Shown here in pieces: positions 1-6,026 of a stretch of DNA of 6,248 bases. The notes under the pieces were generated by a model. The model ran no database searches. It was not told the DNA's origin and saw only the letters and a list, made by a program, of their open reading frames with translations. Made by a program: the position numbers and the translations under genes. Numbering within the stretch: position 1 is the first letter of the stretch; each line of letters starts with the position of its first letter. This stretch comes from JBHIBA01 sp046758845 (GTDB lineage Bacteria > UBA8248 > JACPRG01 > G963555815), in the NCBI GenBank assembly GCA_046758845.1, contig JBHIBA010000279.1, positions 1 through 6,248 on the forward strand, written 5' to 3'.

Positions 1-58
1 GGCCATAAGGGTCATCGACCCGCATGCCGGGCCGTCAAAAGTTTTCCGGGGGGTCTGA

Positions 59-98
59 GGGGCCGGCTTTCAAAAAGGCCCCCCAGGGAAAATCTGGG
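59..98 (-). terminator. Possible terminator hairpins after the endonuclease gene
   Basis: Four bases past the minus-strand stop codon there is a short hairpin (CCCAG at 98-94 with CTGGG at 86-82, 7-nt loop). Five bases later comes a run of five T (76-72). A second, overlapping stem pairs GGGGCC (59-64) with GGCCCC (77-82). The T run does not directly abut a stem and the stems are short, so termination here is only plausible. The remaining bases to the window edge hold one more small hairpin (GGGTC/GACCC, 9-21) and no gene. Confidence 0.3.
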
Positions 99-102
99 CA
101 TC

Positions 103-840
103 TTACAAGGGAGACTTCGTCGTCATTGCCCCCTTGGAGAGATTCTTATCCGGATAAATACAGTCTCTCACCAGCGGGCACTCGGTGCAAAGAGGCCGCT
201 GCGCCCGGCAGAGGTGCTTTCCGAATTTCCAGAAGTTGACGTGCGTCGCGTATGCCTCACCCGGCTTCAGGAGCCTCGTCATCTCTCCATGGGCCTTCTC
301 GGCCGAGCAATTCTCGTCGATGAGGCCCAGCCTCCGGCAGACCCGGTGAACGTGTGTGTCAACCGGGAAGACGTCTCGCCCGCAAGTGAACATCAGAACG
401 ACGCTCAACGTCTTGATGCCGATTCCGCGCAAGTGCCCCAGGCGTTCCAATGCCTCGGGCAGGTCGAGGCGGCGGAGAAACTCGGCGGAAAGCTCTCCCT
501 GGCCCTCCTTGAGCCAGGCAAGGAGCTCGCGGATCCGTACGCTTTTCTGGCGGCTGAGCCCACCGGGGCGGATGGCCTCTTCAATCTCGGTCACATCCGC
601 CCGCAGGGCATCTTCCCAGGTAGGAAAACGCTTGCGCAGGCGGCCGTATGCGACGTCGCGGTTTACATCCGTCGTGGCCTGGGAGAGGATGGTCAGGATG
701 AGAGCGCTGAGGACGTCCCGGCCGTCTTCCGACCATTCCGGTTTCCCAAAAAGCCTTGAGGTTGCTTGAATTGCGCGCCGCAGTTTGGATCGACGCCCCT
801 TCTCCGGCACAGGGCTATCCTTGCGGGATGAAATCGGCAT
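103..840 (-). CDS. Endonuclease III-like DNA glycosylase/AP lyase (HhH-GPD, [4Fe-4S])
   Basis: Base-excision repair enzyme. The family removes oxidised pyrimidines and nicks abasic sites by beta-elimination. The 245-residue product shows the whole Nth core. ILSQATTDVN (51-60) corresponds to the SAQATD helix of E. coli Nth. The helix-hairpin-helix LRGIGIKT carries the catalytic Lys at 143, and VDTH carries the catalytic Asp at 161. The iron-sulfur ligands are Cys211, 218, 221 and 227, spaced C-X6-C-X2-C-X5-C as in Nth. E. coli Nth is 211 residues; the excess lies mostly in a basic N-terminus and a short tail after the cluster. The ATG at 840 has no Shine-Dalgarno. The in-frame GTG at 810 (235 aa) has AAGGA seven bases upstream and is a strong alternative start. 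A stop at 862-864 excludes longer forms. The gene sits 131 bp downstream of the exporter operon in the same direction but appears to have its own promoter. Exact substrate specificity cannot be read from sequence. Confidence 0.93.
   Translation of the reverse strand: MPISSRKDSPVPEKGRRSKLRRAIQATSRLFGKPEWSEDGRDVLSALILTILSQATTDVNRDVAYGRLRKRFPTWEDALRADVTEIEEAIRPGGLSRQKSVRIRELLAWLKEGQGELSAEFLRRLDLPEALERLGHLRGIGIKTLSVVLMFTCGRDVFPVDTHVHRVCRRLGLIDENCSAEKAHGEMTRLLKPGEAYATHVNFWKFGKHLCRAQRPLCTECPLVRDCIYPDKNLSKGAMTTKSPL
818..822 (-). promoter_or_regulatory. Ribosome binding site favouring an internal GTG start
   Basis: AAGGA on the minus strand lies seven bases before the in-frame GTG at 810-808. The ATG at 840 is preceded by a T-rich stretch with no purine-rich site. 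This favours a 235-residue endonuclease, although homologues vary too much in this segment to settle it by eye. Confidence 0.45.
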
Positions 841-879
841 AACAAATACAAAAACGAAGGGTTATTCCAACATGTAGGA

Positions 880-925
880 CTTTTCCACAGGTTTGCCACA
901 ATATGTGGAAAAGTGCGGCATTATA
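880..925 (-). promoter_or_regulatory. Probable endonuclease promoter (-10) overlapped by an operator-like inverted repeat
   Basis: A perfect TATAAT lies on the minus strand at 925-920, giving an expected start near 913; no good -35 is visible at 16-18 bp. Beginning at that start point is a perfect 10-bp inverted repeat: CTTTTCCACA at 880-889 and TGTGGAAAAG at 904-913 with a 14-bp spacer. Nested in it is a second small palindrome, CCACA-ATA-TGTGG (896-908). An inverted repeat at +1 to about +34 suits a repressor operator or a leader hairpin. It is not followed by a T run, so it is not a terminator for the upstream operon. The rest of the 841-971 gap contains no gene. Confidence 0.4.
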
Positions 926-971
926 TTTTCAGAGCGCCCAGGGAAACCGCCCATTGGGTTCGGTAGACACA

Positions 972-2876
972 TCATACGGTCTTTCCTGCGCCTCTATTAG
1001 AGTTCTTGACGCTAACCTCCTTCTGGTCATCCGAAGCGAGGGCGTTCTCCGGCTCCTGCTGTCGATACTGAAGGGCGTAGAGCCTGGCGTAGATCCCCCC
1101 GCGCGCCAAAAGCTCGTTGTGCGTTCCCACCTCTCTGAGCCGGCCCTTGTGGAGAACCACGATCCGGTCCGCCCTCTTCACAGTGGACAGACGGTGCGCG
1201 ATGACAAGGGTCGTCGTCTTGCCGTAGAGCGAGCCCAGTGCCCGCTGGATCTCATATTCGGTGGCCGGATCGAGGTTGGACGTGGCCTCATCGACCAATA
1301 GCATTTCGGGGCGCCGCACCACCGCGCGGGCGAGGGAAAGGATCTGACGCTCGCCGGCCGAAAGGTTGTTCCCCCGTTCCAGGACGCTTGACTTATACCC
1401 GTCCGGGAATCTCCGGACCATCCCCCAGACCCCGATCTCCTCGGCCGCCTTCCGAACGGCTTCGTCGTCGATGGACTCATCTCCCAGGCGAATGTTGCGT
1501 GAGATGTCGCCCGAGAACAGGAAGACATCCTGCAGGACCATACCGATCCCCCTGCGGAGTTCCCGGGCGGGGATCTGCCGGATGTCTACGCCGTTCAGGG
1601 TGATCCTTCCCTCTCTCACGTCGTAGAGGCGGCCCAAAAGCTTCAGGCACGTGCTCTTTCCCGCCCCGGTGGCCCCAACCAGGGCGACTGTTTCTCCCGC
1701 CTCGGCGCGGAAACTGATTCCTTTCAGCACTTCCTGCCCGCCGTCATAGGAAAAGCCAACCCCCTCGAAAGCGATGGCCGGACCTTGGCCGTCGCGGGGA
1801 ACGGCGGGAGGTCCAGGGGGTTTGAAACCGGGCGAGGTCTTCCTCGCCCGAGCCAGCGCCGGGTCTGTTGGCTCGTCCAGCAGGTTGAAGATCCGCTCCA
1901 GGGCGGCCATGGCGGCCTGCATGATGGTGTATTTGGAGGATAAGTCCATCAGTGGAGAAAAGAACTTCTGGATGTAGCCCAGGAACGCCACCAGGACTCC
2001 GAAAGTCAACACCCCCTCGAGGATGCGGCCCCCTGCATACCAGATGATGGCCGCAACCATGACGGACTCTGTGGCCTCGACCACGGCGTACAGACTCACG
2101 TCGAACAGGATGGCTTGATGCGCCCGCCTGCGGTACTCGCCGGCGAGTCCTTCAAAGAGGCGGCTCGTCTCTTCCTCTTTTCGGAAGAGCTGGACAATGG
2201 CCACGCCACTCAGGTGTTCCTGAAGGAAACCGTTGATTTCGGAGAGCTTGGCGCGGACTTGCCGGAAGGCTTCCCGGATTCTGGGACGGACCCAGAACGT
2301 AAAGAGCAGCAGAATCGGGATGGCCGCAAACGTCAAAAGCGCCAGGCGCGTATTGAGCCACAGCATGGCCCCCATGATCCCCGCCAGCAGGAACACATCT
2401 CCAACGACTGAAACCACCCCTGAGGCGAACATCTCGCGGATCGCTTCAACGTCGGATGTCATGCGCGTCAGCAGCCTGCCGACGGGCGTCCGATCGAAAA
2501 AGGACTGGGGCAAGTCCTGGACGCGGCCAAAAAGGTCTTCCCTCAGGCGGTGAGTTACGTGCTGGCCGAGAAGCATGACGGTGTACGTCTGCAAAAACCG
2601 GATCAAGGCCAAGAGGACCACCGCCAAGAGGAAAAACGCAGAAAGCGGCAGGAGCCCTTCCAGCCGTCCCTTCGTCAGGTGCTCATCGACCGCCACCTTC
2701 AGGAGGTAGGGCTGGACGAGCTCCAGGAGGCTTGCCATCGGCAGGCAAAGGAGGGCGCCGCCCAGGAGAGGAAGGTGGCGAACGACGTATCCCTTCAGAA
2801 GCCTCCCCATCAGCCTGCCGTCATAGGCCCGCCCGAGCTTCTCCTCTGCGTGCGCGGGGTTCGTCGAACCGGACAT
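972..2876 (-). CDS. ABC exporter half-transporter, catalytic-site subunit (BmrD/MdlB type)
   Basis: Type IV (ABCB-like) exporter subunit with one membrane domain fused to one ATPase, 634 residues from the ATG (635 from the GTG one codon earlier; numbering here includes that codon). Hydrophobic segments lie at about 36-58, 74-96, 152-172, 176-196, 268-285 and 288-308, making six helices. The first intracellular loop motif is at 122-149 (LPQSFFDRTPVGRLLTRM). A Pro-rich linker (345-366) leads to the ATPase: Walker A GATGAGKST (402-410), Q-loop Gln450, X-loop ERG (501-503), signature LSAGE (506-510), Walker B with intact catalytic Glu531, D-loop SNLD, and switch His562. The tail after residue 605 is a polar extension of about 30 residues. 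The stop of the upstream gene overlaps the ATG (TGATG), and GGAGG lies seven bases before it, so the two are translationally coupled and should form a heterodimer. Substrate unknown; family substrates are drugs, lipids or peptides. Confidence 0.93.
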   Translation of the reverse strand: MSGSTNPAHAEEKLGRAYDGRLMGRLLKGYVVRHLPLLGGALLCLPMASLLELVQPYLLKVAVDEHLTKGRLEGLLPLSAFFLLAVVLLALIRFLQTYTVMLLGQHVTHRLREDLFGRVQDLPQSFFDRTPVGRLLTRMTSDVEAIREMFASGVVSVVGDVFLLAGIMGAMLWLNTRLALLTFAAIPILLLFTFWVRPRIREAFRQVRAKLSEINGFLQEHLSGVAIVQLFRKEEETSRLFEGLAGEYRRRAHQAILFDVSLYAVVEATESVMVAAIIWYAGGRILEGVLTFGVLVAFLGYIQKFFSPLMDLSSKYTIMQAAMAALERIFNLLDEPTDPALARARKTSPGFKPPGPPAVPRDGQGPAIAFEGVGFSYDGGQEVLKGISFRAEAGETVALVGATGAGKSTCLKLLGRLYDVREGRITLNGVDIRQIPARELRRGIGMVLQDVFLFSGDISRNIRLGDESIDDEAVRKAAEEIGVWGMVRRFPDGYKSSVLERGNNLSAGERQILSLARAVVRRPEMLLVDEATSNLDPATEYEIQRALGSLYGKTTTLVIAHRLSTVKRADRIVVLHKGRLREVGTHNELLARGGIYARLYALQYRQQEPENALASDDQKEVSVKNSNRGAGKTV

Positions 2877-4606
2877 CACAGGGCCTCCAACTCTGCCATG
2901 AGCCGCTGGCGCTCGTGCATGCGGGCATAGAGCCCCCCGCGTTCCATCAGCTCTTCATGCCTTCCTTCCTCGGCGATGCGGCCGGCATCCATGACCAGGA
3001 TGCGGTCCGCGCGCCCGGCGGCCGAGAGGTTGTGCGAGACGAAGAGCACGGTCACTTCCCGCCCCCAACGGCGCACGTCGTCCAGAACCCTCCGGGATGT
3101 CTCTGCGTCCAGGCTCGAGAGGACGTCATCCAGGATGAGGACGCGATGCATCTCGACAACGCCCCGGGCGATCGTCGTCCGCTGCCGCTGGCCGGTGGAG
3201 AGGGTGAGCCCGCGCTCGCCCAGCATGGACTGAAAGCCCTCGGCAAACTGCTCGACTTCGGCGGTGAGATGCGCCACGTCCGTCGCGGCCCGGACGGCAT
3301 CCGGCGACGGGGACTCGCCGCCAAAGGCCACGTTGTCCCGGACGGTGCGTGAGAAGAGGAAGGGGTCTTGCGGAACCAGGGCAATGGCCTTGCGCAGCGC
3401 GCCGTGGGAATAGGAATTCACGTCCATGCCGTCGAGGAAGACCTTCCCTTCCGGCGCGGGGAGAAGCCCCGTCAGCAGGCGGACCAGCGTGGATTTTCCC
3501 GAGCCGATCGCGCCCACCAGTGCGACCTTCTCGCCCGGGGCCAGCCGAAGGCTCAGACCGTCCAGGATGGGCGGGCCCCCGTCATAGGCGAAGCGGAGGT
3601 CCCTGACCTCGATCTCCCCGCGAATCGGGCGGCTGGCCTCCCGCGTCCCCGTCTGCACCGCGGGCTCTTGGTTCAAAATCCATTCGAGGCGCTCCCAGGA
3701 GGCCTTGCCCTGTTGAAACAGGCCGATGATCCAGCCAAACGCGATGGTCGGCCACAAGAGCATGGCCAGGTAGCTGTTGAAGGCCACGAACGCCCCCAGC
3801 GTCAGGTCACCGGCGATCACCGCCCGGCCCCCGACAAAAAAGATGATCAGCGCCCCGACCCCGCCCAAGGCCGTCATGACGCTGAACACACGGGCGCGCA
3901 ATCTGGCATGAAGAGAGTTCAGCCGGAAGTAATCTTCGTTGAGACCTGCGAACTTGCGTCGCTCGTTTTCTTCTTGAACGAACGCTTTGACCACCGTCAT
4001 CCCGGAGAGGTTTTCGTGGACGTGGGTGCTGATTTCCGACAGGGCCTCCTGGGATTTTCTTGACACCTCATTGAGGCGGGTGAAGGTGCCCCTCATCCCC
4101 ACAACACAGATCGGAAACAGGATGACGGCGAAGAAGGTGAGCTTCAGACTGATGGCGGACATGGCCGAAACCACGAAGAGGTAGACAATCAGGGAATTCA
4201 GGCCGTGCGTAACGCCAGGACCCAGGAGCATGCGGACCGCGTTGAGGTCGTTCGTCGCCCGGGACATGATGTCGCCGGTCGAAGCCTTCTGGAAGAATGT
4301 GAGCGGAAGGGACTGCAGACGGCGAAAGAGCCCGGCGCGAAGGTCATACTCGACGCCTCGGCTGACCCCGAGGAGCAGGTGCCTAGAGGCGATGCGAACG
4401 GTCCCTTTAAAAACCGCCGCGACTGCGATCGCCAACGCGGCCCAAAGAACAACCTCCGGGCGAACCCCATCGCGCAGGCTCTCGACGGCGCCTTTCAAAA
4501 TCCAGGGGATCGCGACCCCCAGGGCGTTGGCCGCCACCAACAACCCAAACCCCGCCCCGAGACGGCCCCGGTATATCCACAGATACCTCGCAAGCTCCCA
4601 AATCAA
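2876..4606 (-). CDS. ABC exporter half-transporter, degenerate-site subunit (BmrC/MdlA type)
   Basis: First gene of the exporter operon, 576 residues. It has six predicted membrane helices (about 16-38, 52-72, 135-152, 154-171, 244-262 and 268-298) followed by an ATPase domain from about 330. The ICL1 motif is LPLTFFQKASTGDIMSRATND (100-120). ATPase motifs are Walker A GAIGSGKST (365-373), Q-loop Gln413, X-loop ERG (464-466), signature LSTGQ (469-473) and H-loop His525. The Walker B segment reads LILDD, so Asp494 replaces the catalytic Glu. This is the hallmark of the degenerate-site partner in heterodimeric exporters such as BmrC and TM287. The start is TTG: no other in-frame start lies nearby, a G-rich AAGGGGG ends ten bases upstream, and the resulting N-terminus (a short lead into a WIYRGRL-type segment) has the usual family length. 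Promoter candidate at 4681-4709. Substrate cannot be inferred. Confidence 0.93.
   Translation of the reverse strand: MIWELARYLWIYRGRLGAGFGLLVAANALGVAIPWILKGAVESLRDGVRPEVVLWAALAIAVAAVFKGTVRIASRHLLLGVSRGVEYDLRAGLFRRLQSLPLTFFQKASTGDIMSRATNDLNAVRMLLGPGVTHGLNSLIVYLFVVSAMSAISLKLTFFAVILFPICVVGMRGTFTRLNEVSRKSQEALSEISTHVHENLSGMTVVKAFVQEENERRKFAGLNEDYFRLNSLHARLRARVFSVMTALGGVGALIIFFVGGRAVIAGDLTLGAFVAFNSYLAMLLWPTIAFGWIIGLFQQGKASWERLEWILNQEPAVQTGTREASRPIRGEIEVRDLRFAYDGGPPILDGLSLRLAPGEKVALVGAIGSGKSTLVRLLTGLLPAPEGKVFLDGMDVNSYSHGALRKAIALVPQDPFLFSRTVRDNVAFGGESPSPDAVRAATDVAHLTAEVEQFAEGFQSMLGERGLTLSTGQRQRTTIARGVVEMHRVLILDDVLSSLDAETSRRVLDDVRRWGREVTVLFVSHNLSAAGRADRILVMDAGRIAEEGRHEELMERGGLYARMHERQRLMAELEAL
2884..2888 (-). 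promoter_or_regulatory. Ribosome binding site for the second exporter gene
   Basis: GGAGG lies inside the end of the upstream coding sequence. It is seven bases from the ATG at 2876 but only four from the GTG at 2879, so the ATG is the likelier start. The stop and start share a base (TGATG), a classic coupling arrangement for 1:1 subunit production. Confidence 0.7.
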
Positions 4607-4635
4607 GCCGTCTGAACCCCCTTCCGACTTCGCAT
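4603..4635 (-). CDS. Possible ten-codon leader peptide coupled to the exporter TTG start
   Basis: An ATG at 4635 opens a ten-codon frame (MRSRKGVQTA) whose TGA stop overlaps the exporter TTG start as TTGA. A weak GGAA lies six bases before the ATG. Such an overlap could feed ribosomes onto an otherwise weak TTG start. It is short enough to be chance, and there is no run of one amino acid to suggest classical attenuation. Confidence 0.25.
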   Translation of the reverse strand: MRSRKGVQTA

Positions 4636-4680
4636 GAATCGTTCCAAAGACATACCGGGGACTAACTGAAATGCTAGATA

Positions 4681-4709
4681 AACATACTGTTCCCGCCCTT
4701 TTGCAGCAA
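4681..4709 (-). promoter_or_regulatory. Candidate sigma-70-type promoter for the exporter operon
   Basis: On the minus strand TTGCTG (4709-4704) and TATGTT (4686-4681) are separated by exactly 17 bp, upstream of the TTG start. The match is moderate at both boxes. The predicted transcript start is near 4674, leaving a leader of about 68 bases that includes the short leader frame. Confidence 0.35.
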
Positions 4710-4794
4710 TCAGAATTTAGCGCAACCCCCCTCTAGCGGGGCTCAAACGAGACACCAAGTGGAACGTGGAGCGGAATCTACCTGACATCTCCCT

Positions 4795-4907
4795 TGTCAC
4801 CCTGAGCGTCAGTCACCGACCCGCGCGAAGGGTCTCAGCAGATCCCCCGTTGCGCTCGGGAAGGTGCGCGGAGCGCTTGGGCCGGCGACCCTTCGCTCGG
4901 ATTGACA
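4795..4907. repeat. REP-like imperfect inverted repeat between divergent genes
   Basis: Outer arms TGTCACCCTGAGCG (4795-4808) and CGCTCGGATTGACA (4894-4907) are inverted copies matching at 11 of 14 positions. Inside them GCGAAGGGTC (4825-4834) and GACCCTTCGC (4887-4896) form a perfect 10-bp inverted pair. The combination of GTCAYYCYGAGCG and GCGAAGGGTC resembles a dispersed intergenic repeat that I recall from many environmental bacterial genomes; that association is from memory. No coding frame supports a gene here. TTGACA at 4902-4907 could double as a -35 for the nuclease gene, but no good -10 follows it. Confidence 0.5.
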
Positions 4908-4923
4908 TGCCACCTCTAGAGCA

Positions 4924-5009
4924 CGAATCCTGCGAAGGGTTCGGGGTTCAGTCCACACTTATGTGGACTGAATGGCGGGATCACCCCTGAAAGATGGGGC
5001 TGATGTGAT
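4924..5009 (+). other. Cluster of hairpins in the nuclease upstream region (structured leader or operator)
   Basis: Three stem-loops follow one another. CGAATCC/GGGTTCG (4924-4930 with 4937-4943) has a 6-nt loop and one wobble valid on the plus strand. TTCAGTCCACA/TGTGGACTGAA (4947-4957 with 4962-4972) is a perfect 11-bp stem with loop CTTA. ATCAC/GTGAT (4980-4984 with 5005-5009) encloses a short C/G stem. None is followed by a T run on either strand, so they are not intrinsic terminators. They lie 58-143 bases before the nuclease start and could be a structured 5' leader, or the perfect stem could be a protein-binding palindrome. I do not recognise a known riboswitch. Confidence 0.45.
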
Positions 5010-5048
5010 AGATTTGTGAAATTAGAGCGAAGGCTCCCCCCTCCATCC

Positions 5049-5054
5049 AGGAGG
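5049..5054 (+). promoter_or_regulatory. Ribosome binding site for the nuclease gene
   Basis: AGGAGG lies 12 bases before the ATG at 5067. The spacing is long, but this is the only strong site nearby. The in-frame GTG at 5016 has none, and starting there would put a charged 17-residue stretch ahead of the signal peptide. Confidence 0.55.
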
Positions 5055-5066
5055 AAAAACGGCGGA

Positions 5067-5696
5067 ATGAGGTCAACTTCCTTCAGACTCTTCATCGCCA
5101 TCCTCTCGCTGGGAACGGTCGCCGGTTTCCTTCTGCCAGGAAAGGCGCTTCCCCAGAGAGCCAGGGTGCTGAGTGTGACGGACGGCGATACTTTCAAGAT
5201 CGGCGTCCGCCTCATCGGCGTGGATGCCCCCGAAACCCGCCACCCAAGGAAACCGGTCCAGTTCTACGGGAAAGAGGCCAGGGAGTTTCTTCGAAAGAAA
5301 ATCGCGGGCAAGACCATCCGGCTTGAGATCGGCCGCGAGCCCTCCGACAGATTCGGGAGACTCCTGGGCTACGTGTTTCTTCCCGGCGGCGTCTTCCTGA
5401 ACGCCCTTCTGGTGTCGGAGGGCTACGCGCGGGCCTCTCCGCATCCACCCAACTTGAGACATGCAAACCTATTTCAGGAACTTGAAAGGAAGGCCCGGGC
5501 CCAGCGCAAAGGCATGTGGTCGGGCCAAGAGACAAAGGCGGGTTCCCGTCCCCCGGTTGTGGGGAACCGCAAGACGCGAATCTACCACACCCCGGACGGC
5601 CTCTACTACGAATTGACTCTCAAGAGCAAATACCGGCGGGATTTTTCAAGCGAAAGGGAAGCCATTGAGGAGAATTACAAAAAATCCAAACGGTAA
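5067..5696 (+). CDS. Secreted or membrane-tethered staphylococcal-nuclease-like (SNase) protein
   Basis: Thermonuclease-family protein of 209 residues that hydrolyses phosphodiester bonds in a Ca2+-dependent way in characterised members. Residues 1-29 form a signal peptide or N-anchor: basic RSTSFR, then a hydrophobic LFIAILSLGTVAGFLL. The OB-fold domain spans about 33-152. DGDT (39-42) supplies the calcium-binding Asp41; RLIGVDAPET supplies Arg48, Asp53 and Glu56; DRFGR supplies Arg98. These match Asp21, Arg35, Asp40, Glu43 and Arg87 of S. aureus nuclease, so the active site looks intact. The tail (about 165-209: GNRKTRIYH, then FSSEREAIEENY) resembles the Ada-type metal-binding extension found on many bacterial SNase proteins. 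However, the expected Cys after HxPD is Gly178, and the tail has no Cys at all. The gene is divergent from the exporter and convergent with the putative RNA; no terminator is evident. Likely acts outside the cytoplasm; its target is unknown. Confidence 0.9.
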   Translation: MRSTSFRLFIAILSLGTVAGFLLPGKALPQRARVLSVTDGDTFKIGVRLIGVDAPETRHPRKPVQFYGKEAREFLRKKIAGKTIRLEIGREPSDRFGRLLGYVFLPGGVFLNALLVSEGYARASPHPPNLRHANLFQELERKARAQRKGMWSGQETKAGSRPPVVGNRKTRIYHTPDGLYYELTLKSKYRRDFSSEREAIEENYKKSKR

Positions 5697-5733
5697 AAGG
5701 AATGCCGGAAAGAAGAACCTGAGAGAATGAGTT

Positions 5734-6020
5734 GAGCCCGGGTGCTTAATTCTGCTGCCGACTATCGCGCACCGCTTTCGCCCATCCGGAAAACAGATTT
5801 CCTGGCGCCTCAGGTGGCTCGTGCCCCAGATTGAACCACCGCTACACTTTCCGGCTGGGCGACGAACGGCCATGCGCGCGACCCGCAACCCCGCTTTCCC
5901 CTGGAGATCACCTCCTTCCTGGTGCCTTGCAACATAGGAACTCGCGTCGTCTTCAGGCCTCCCCTGCCAACAATCACCAGACCAACGACACCTCGCGAGT
6001 CCCGAAAGCACCCGGGCTCT
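5734..6020 (-). ncRNA. Putative structured non-coding RNA, about 287 nt, unassigned family
   Basis: A perfect 14-bp inverted repeat closes the region (6019-6006 with 5747-5734). Further nested helices follow, read on the minus strand. GGGACTCGCG with CGCGAGTTCC (6003-5994 with 5946-5937) gives 10 pairs including one G.U, extended by TCGT/ACGA (5988-5985 with 5950-5947). TTGCAA/TTGCGG (5932-5927 with 5888-5883) covers a small hairpin at 5924-5909. CGCGC/GCGCG (5880-5876 with 5770-5766) leads into TCGCCCAGCCGGAAA paired with TTTCCGGATGGGCGA (5862-5848 with 5792-5778), 14 of 15 positions. The latter encloses GGTGGTTC/GAGCCACC (5840-5833 with 5820-5813, one wobble). All the wobbles are G.U only on the minus strand. 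A matching promoter lies at 6056-6027. I see none of the signature sequences of RNase P RNA, tmRNA or SRP RNA. An alternative is a transposon-derived MITE, but there is no target-site duplication. The start is inferred and the 3' end is set by the closing helix. Confidence 0.55.
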
Positions 6021-6026
6021 GATCGA

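Noticed and set aside
881..912. Two inverted TTTTCCACA boxes fitting a relaxed DnaA-box consensus, suggesting a replication origin
   Set aside because: Only two boxes, no AT-rich unwinding region, and no dnaA, dnaN or other origin neighbours. An operator is more economical.
3368..4063. 231-codon plus-strand open frame inside the exporter gene
   Set aside because: Antisense shadow of a GC-rich gene with strong ABC-exporter motifs. Its product has no motif and low-complexity charged composition. The same applies to the other long antisense frames over 214-759, 903-1301 and 2732-3352.
4996..5024. CTGATG and GAAA elements reminiscent of a hammerhead ribozyme
   Set aside because: The CUGANGA core is interrupted and the bases between it and GAAA cannot form stem II.
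5731..5737. GTTGAGC matching the integron attC core GTTRRRY
   Set aside because: It sits at the wrong end relative to the inverted repeat, and no matching RYYYAAC exists at the other end, so it is not an attC site.
5907..5917. ATCACCTCCTT, identical to the 3' end of 16S rRNA
   Set aside because: Upstream sequence shows none of the conserved 16S helix 44/45 bases. On the other strand it reads as a Shine-Dalgarno with no suitable start codon behind it. Likely chance or part of a hairpin.
5734..6020. RNase P RNA, tmRNA, large SRP RNA or group II intron fragment
   Set aside because: I looked for the RNase P GAGGAAAGTCC core, the tmRNA 3' T-arm with CCA, the SRP GGAAGGAAGCAGC loop and the intron domain V pattern. 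None is present.
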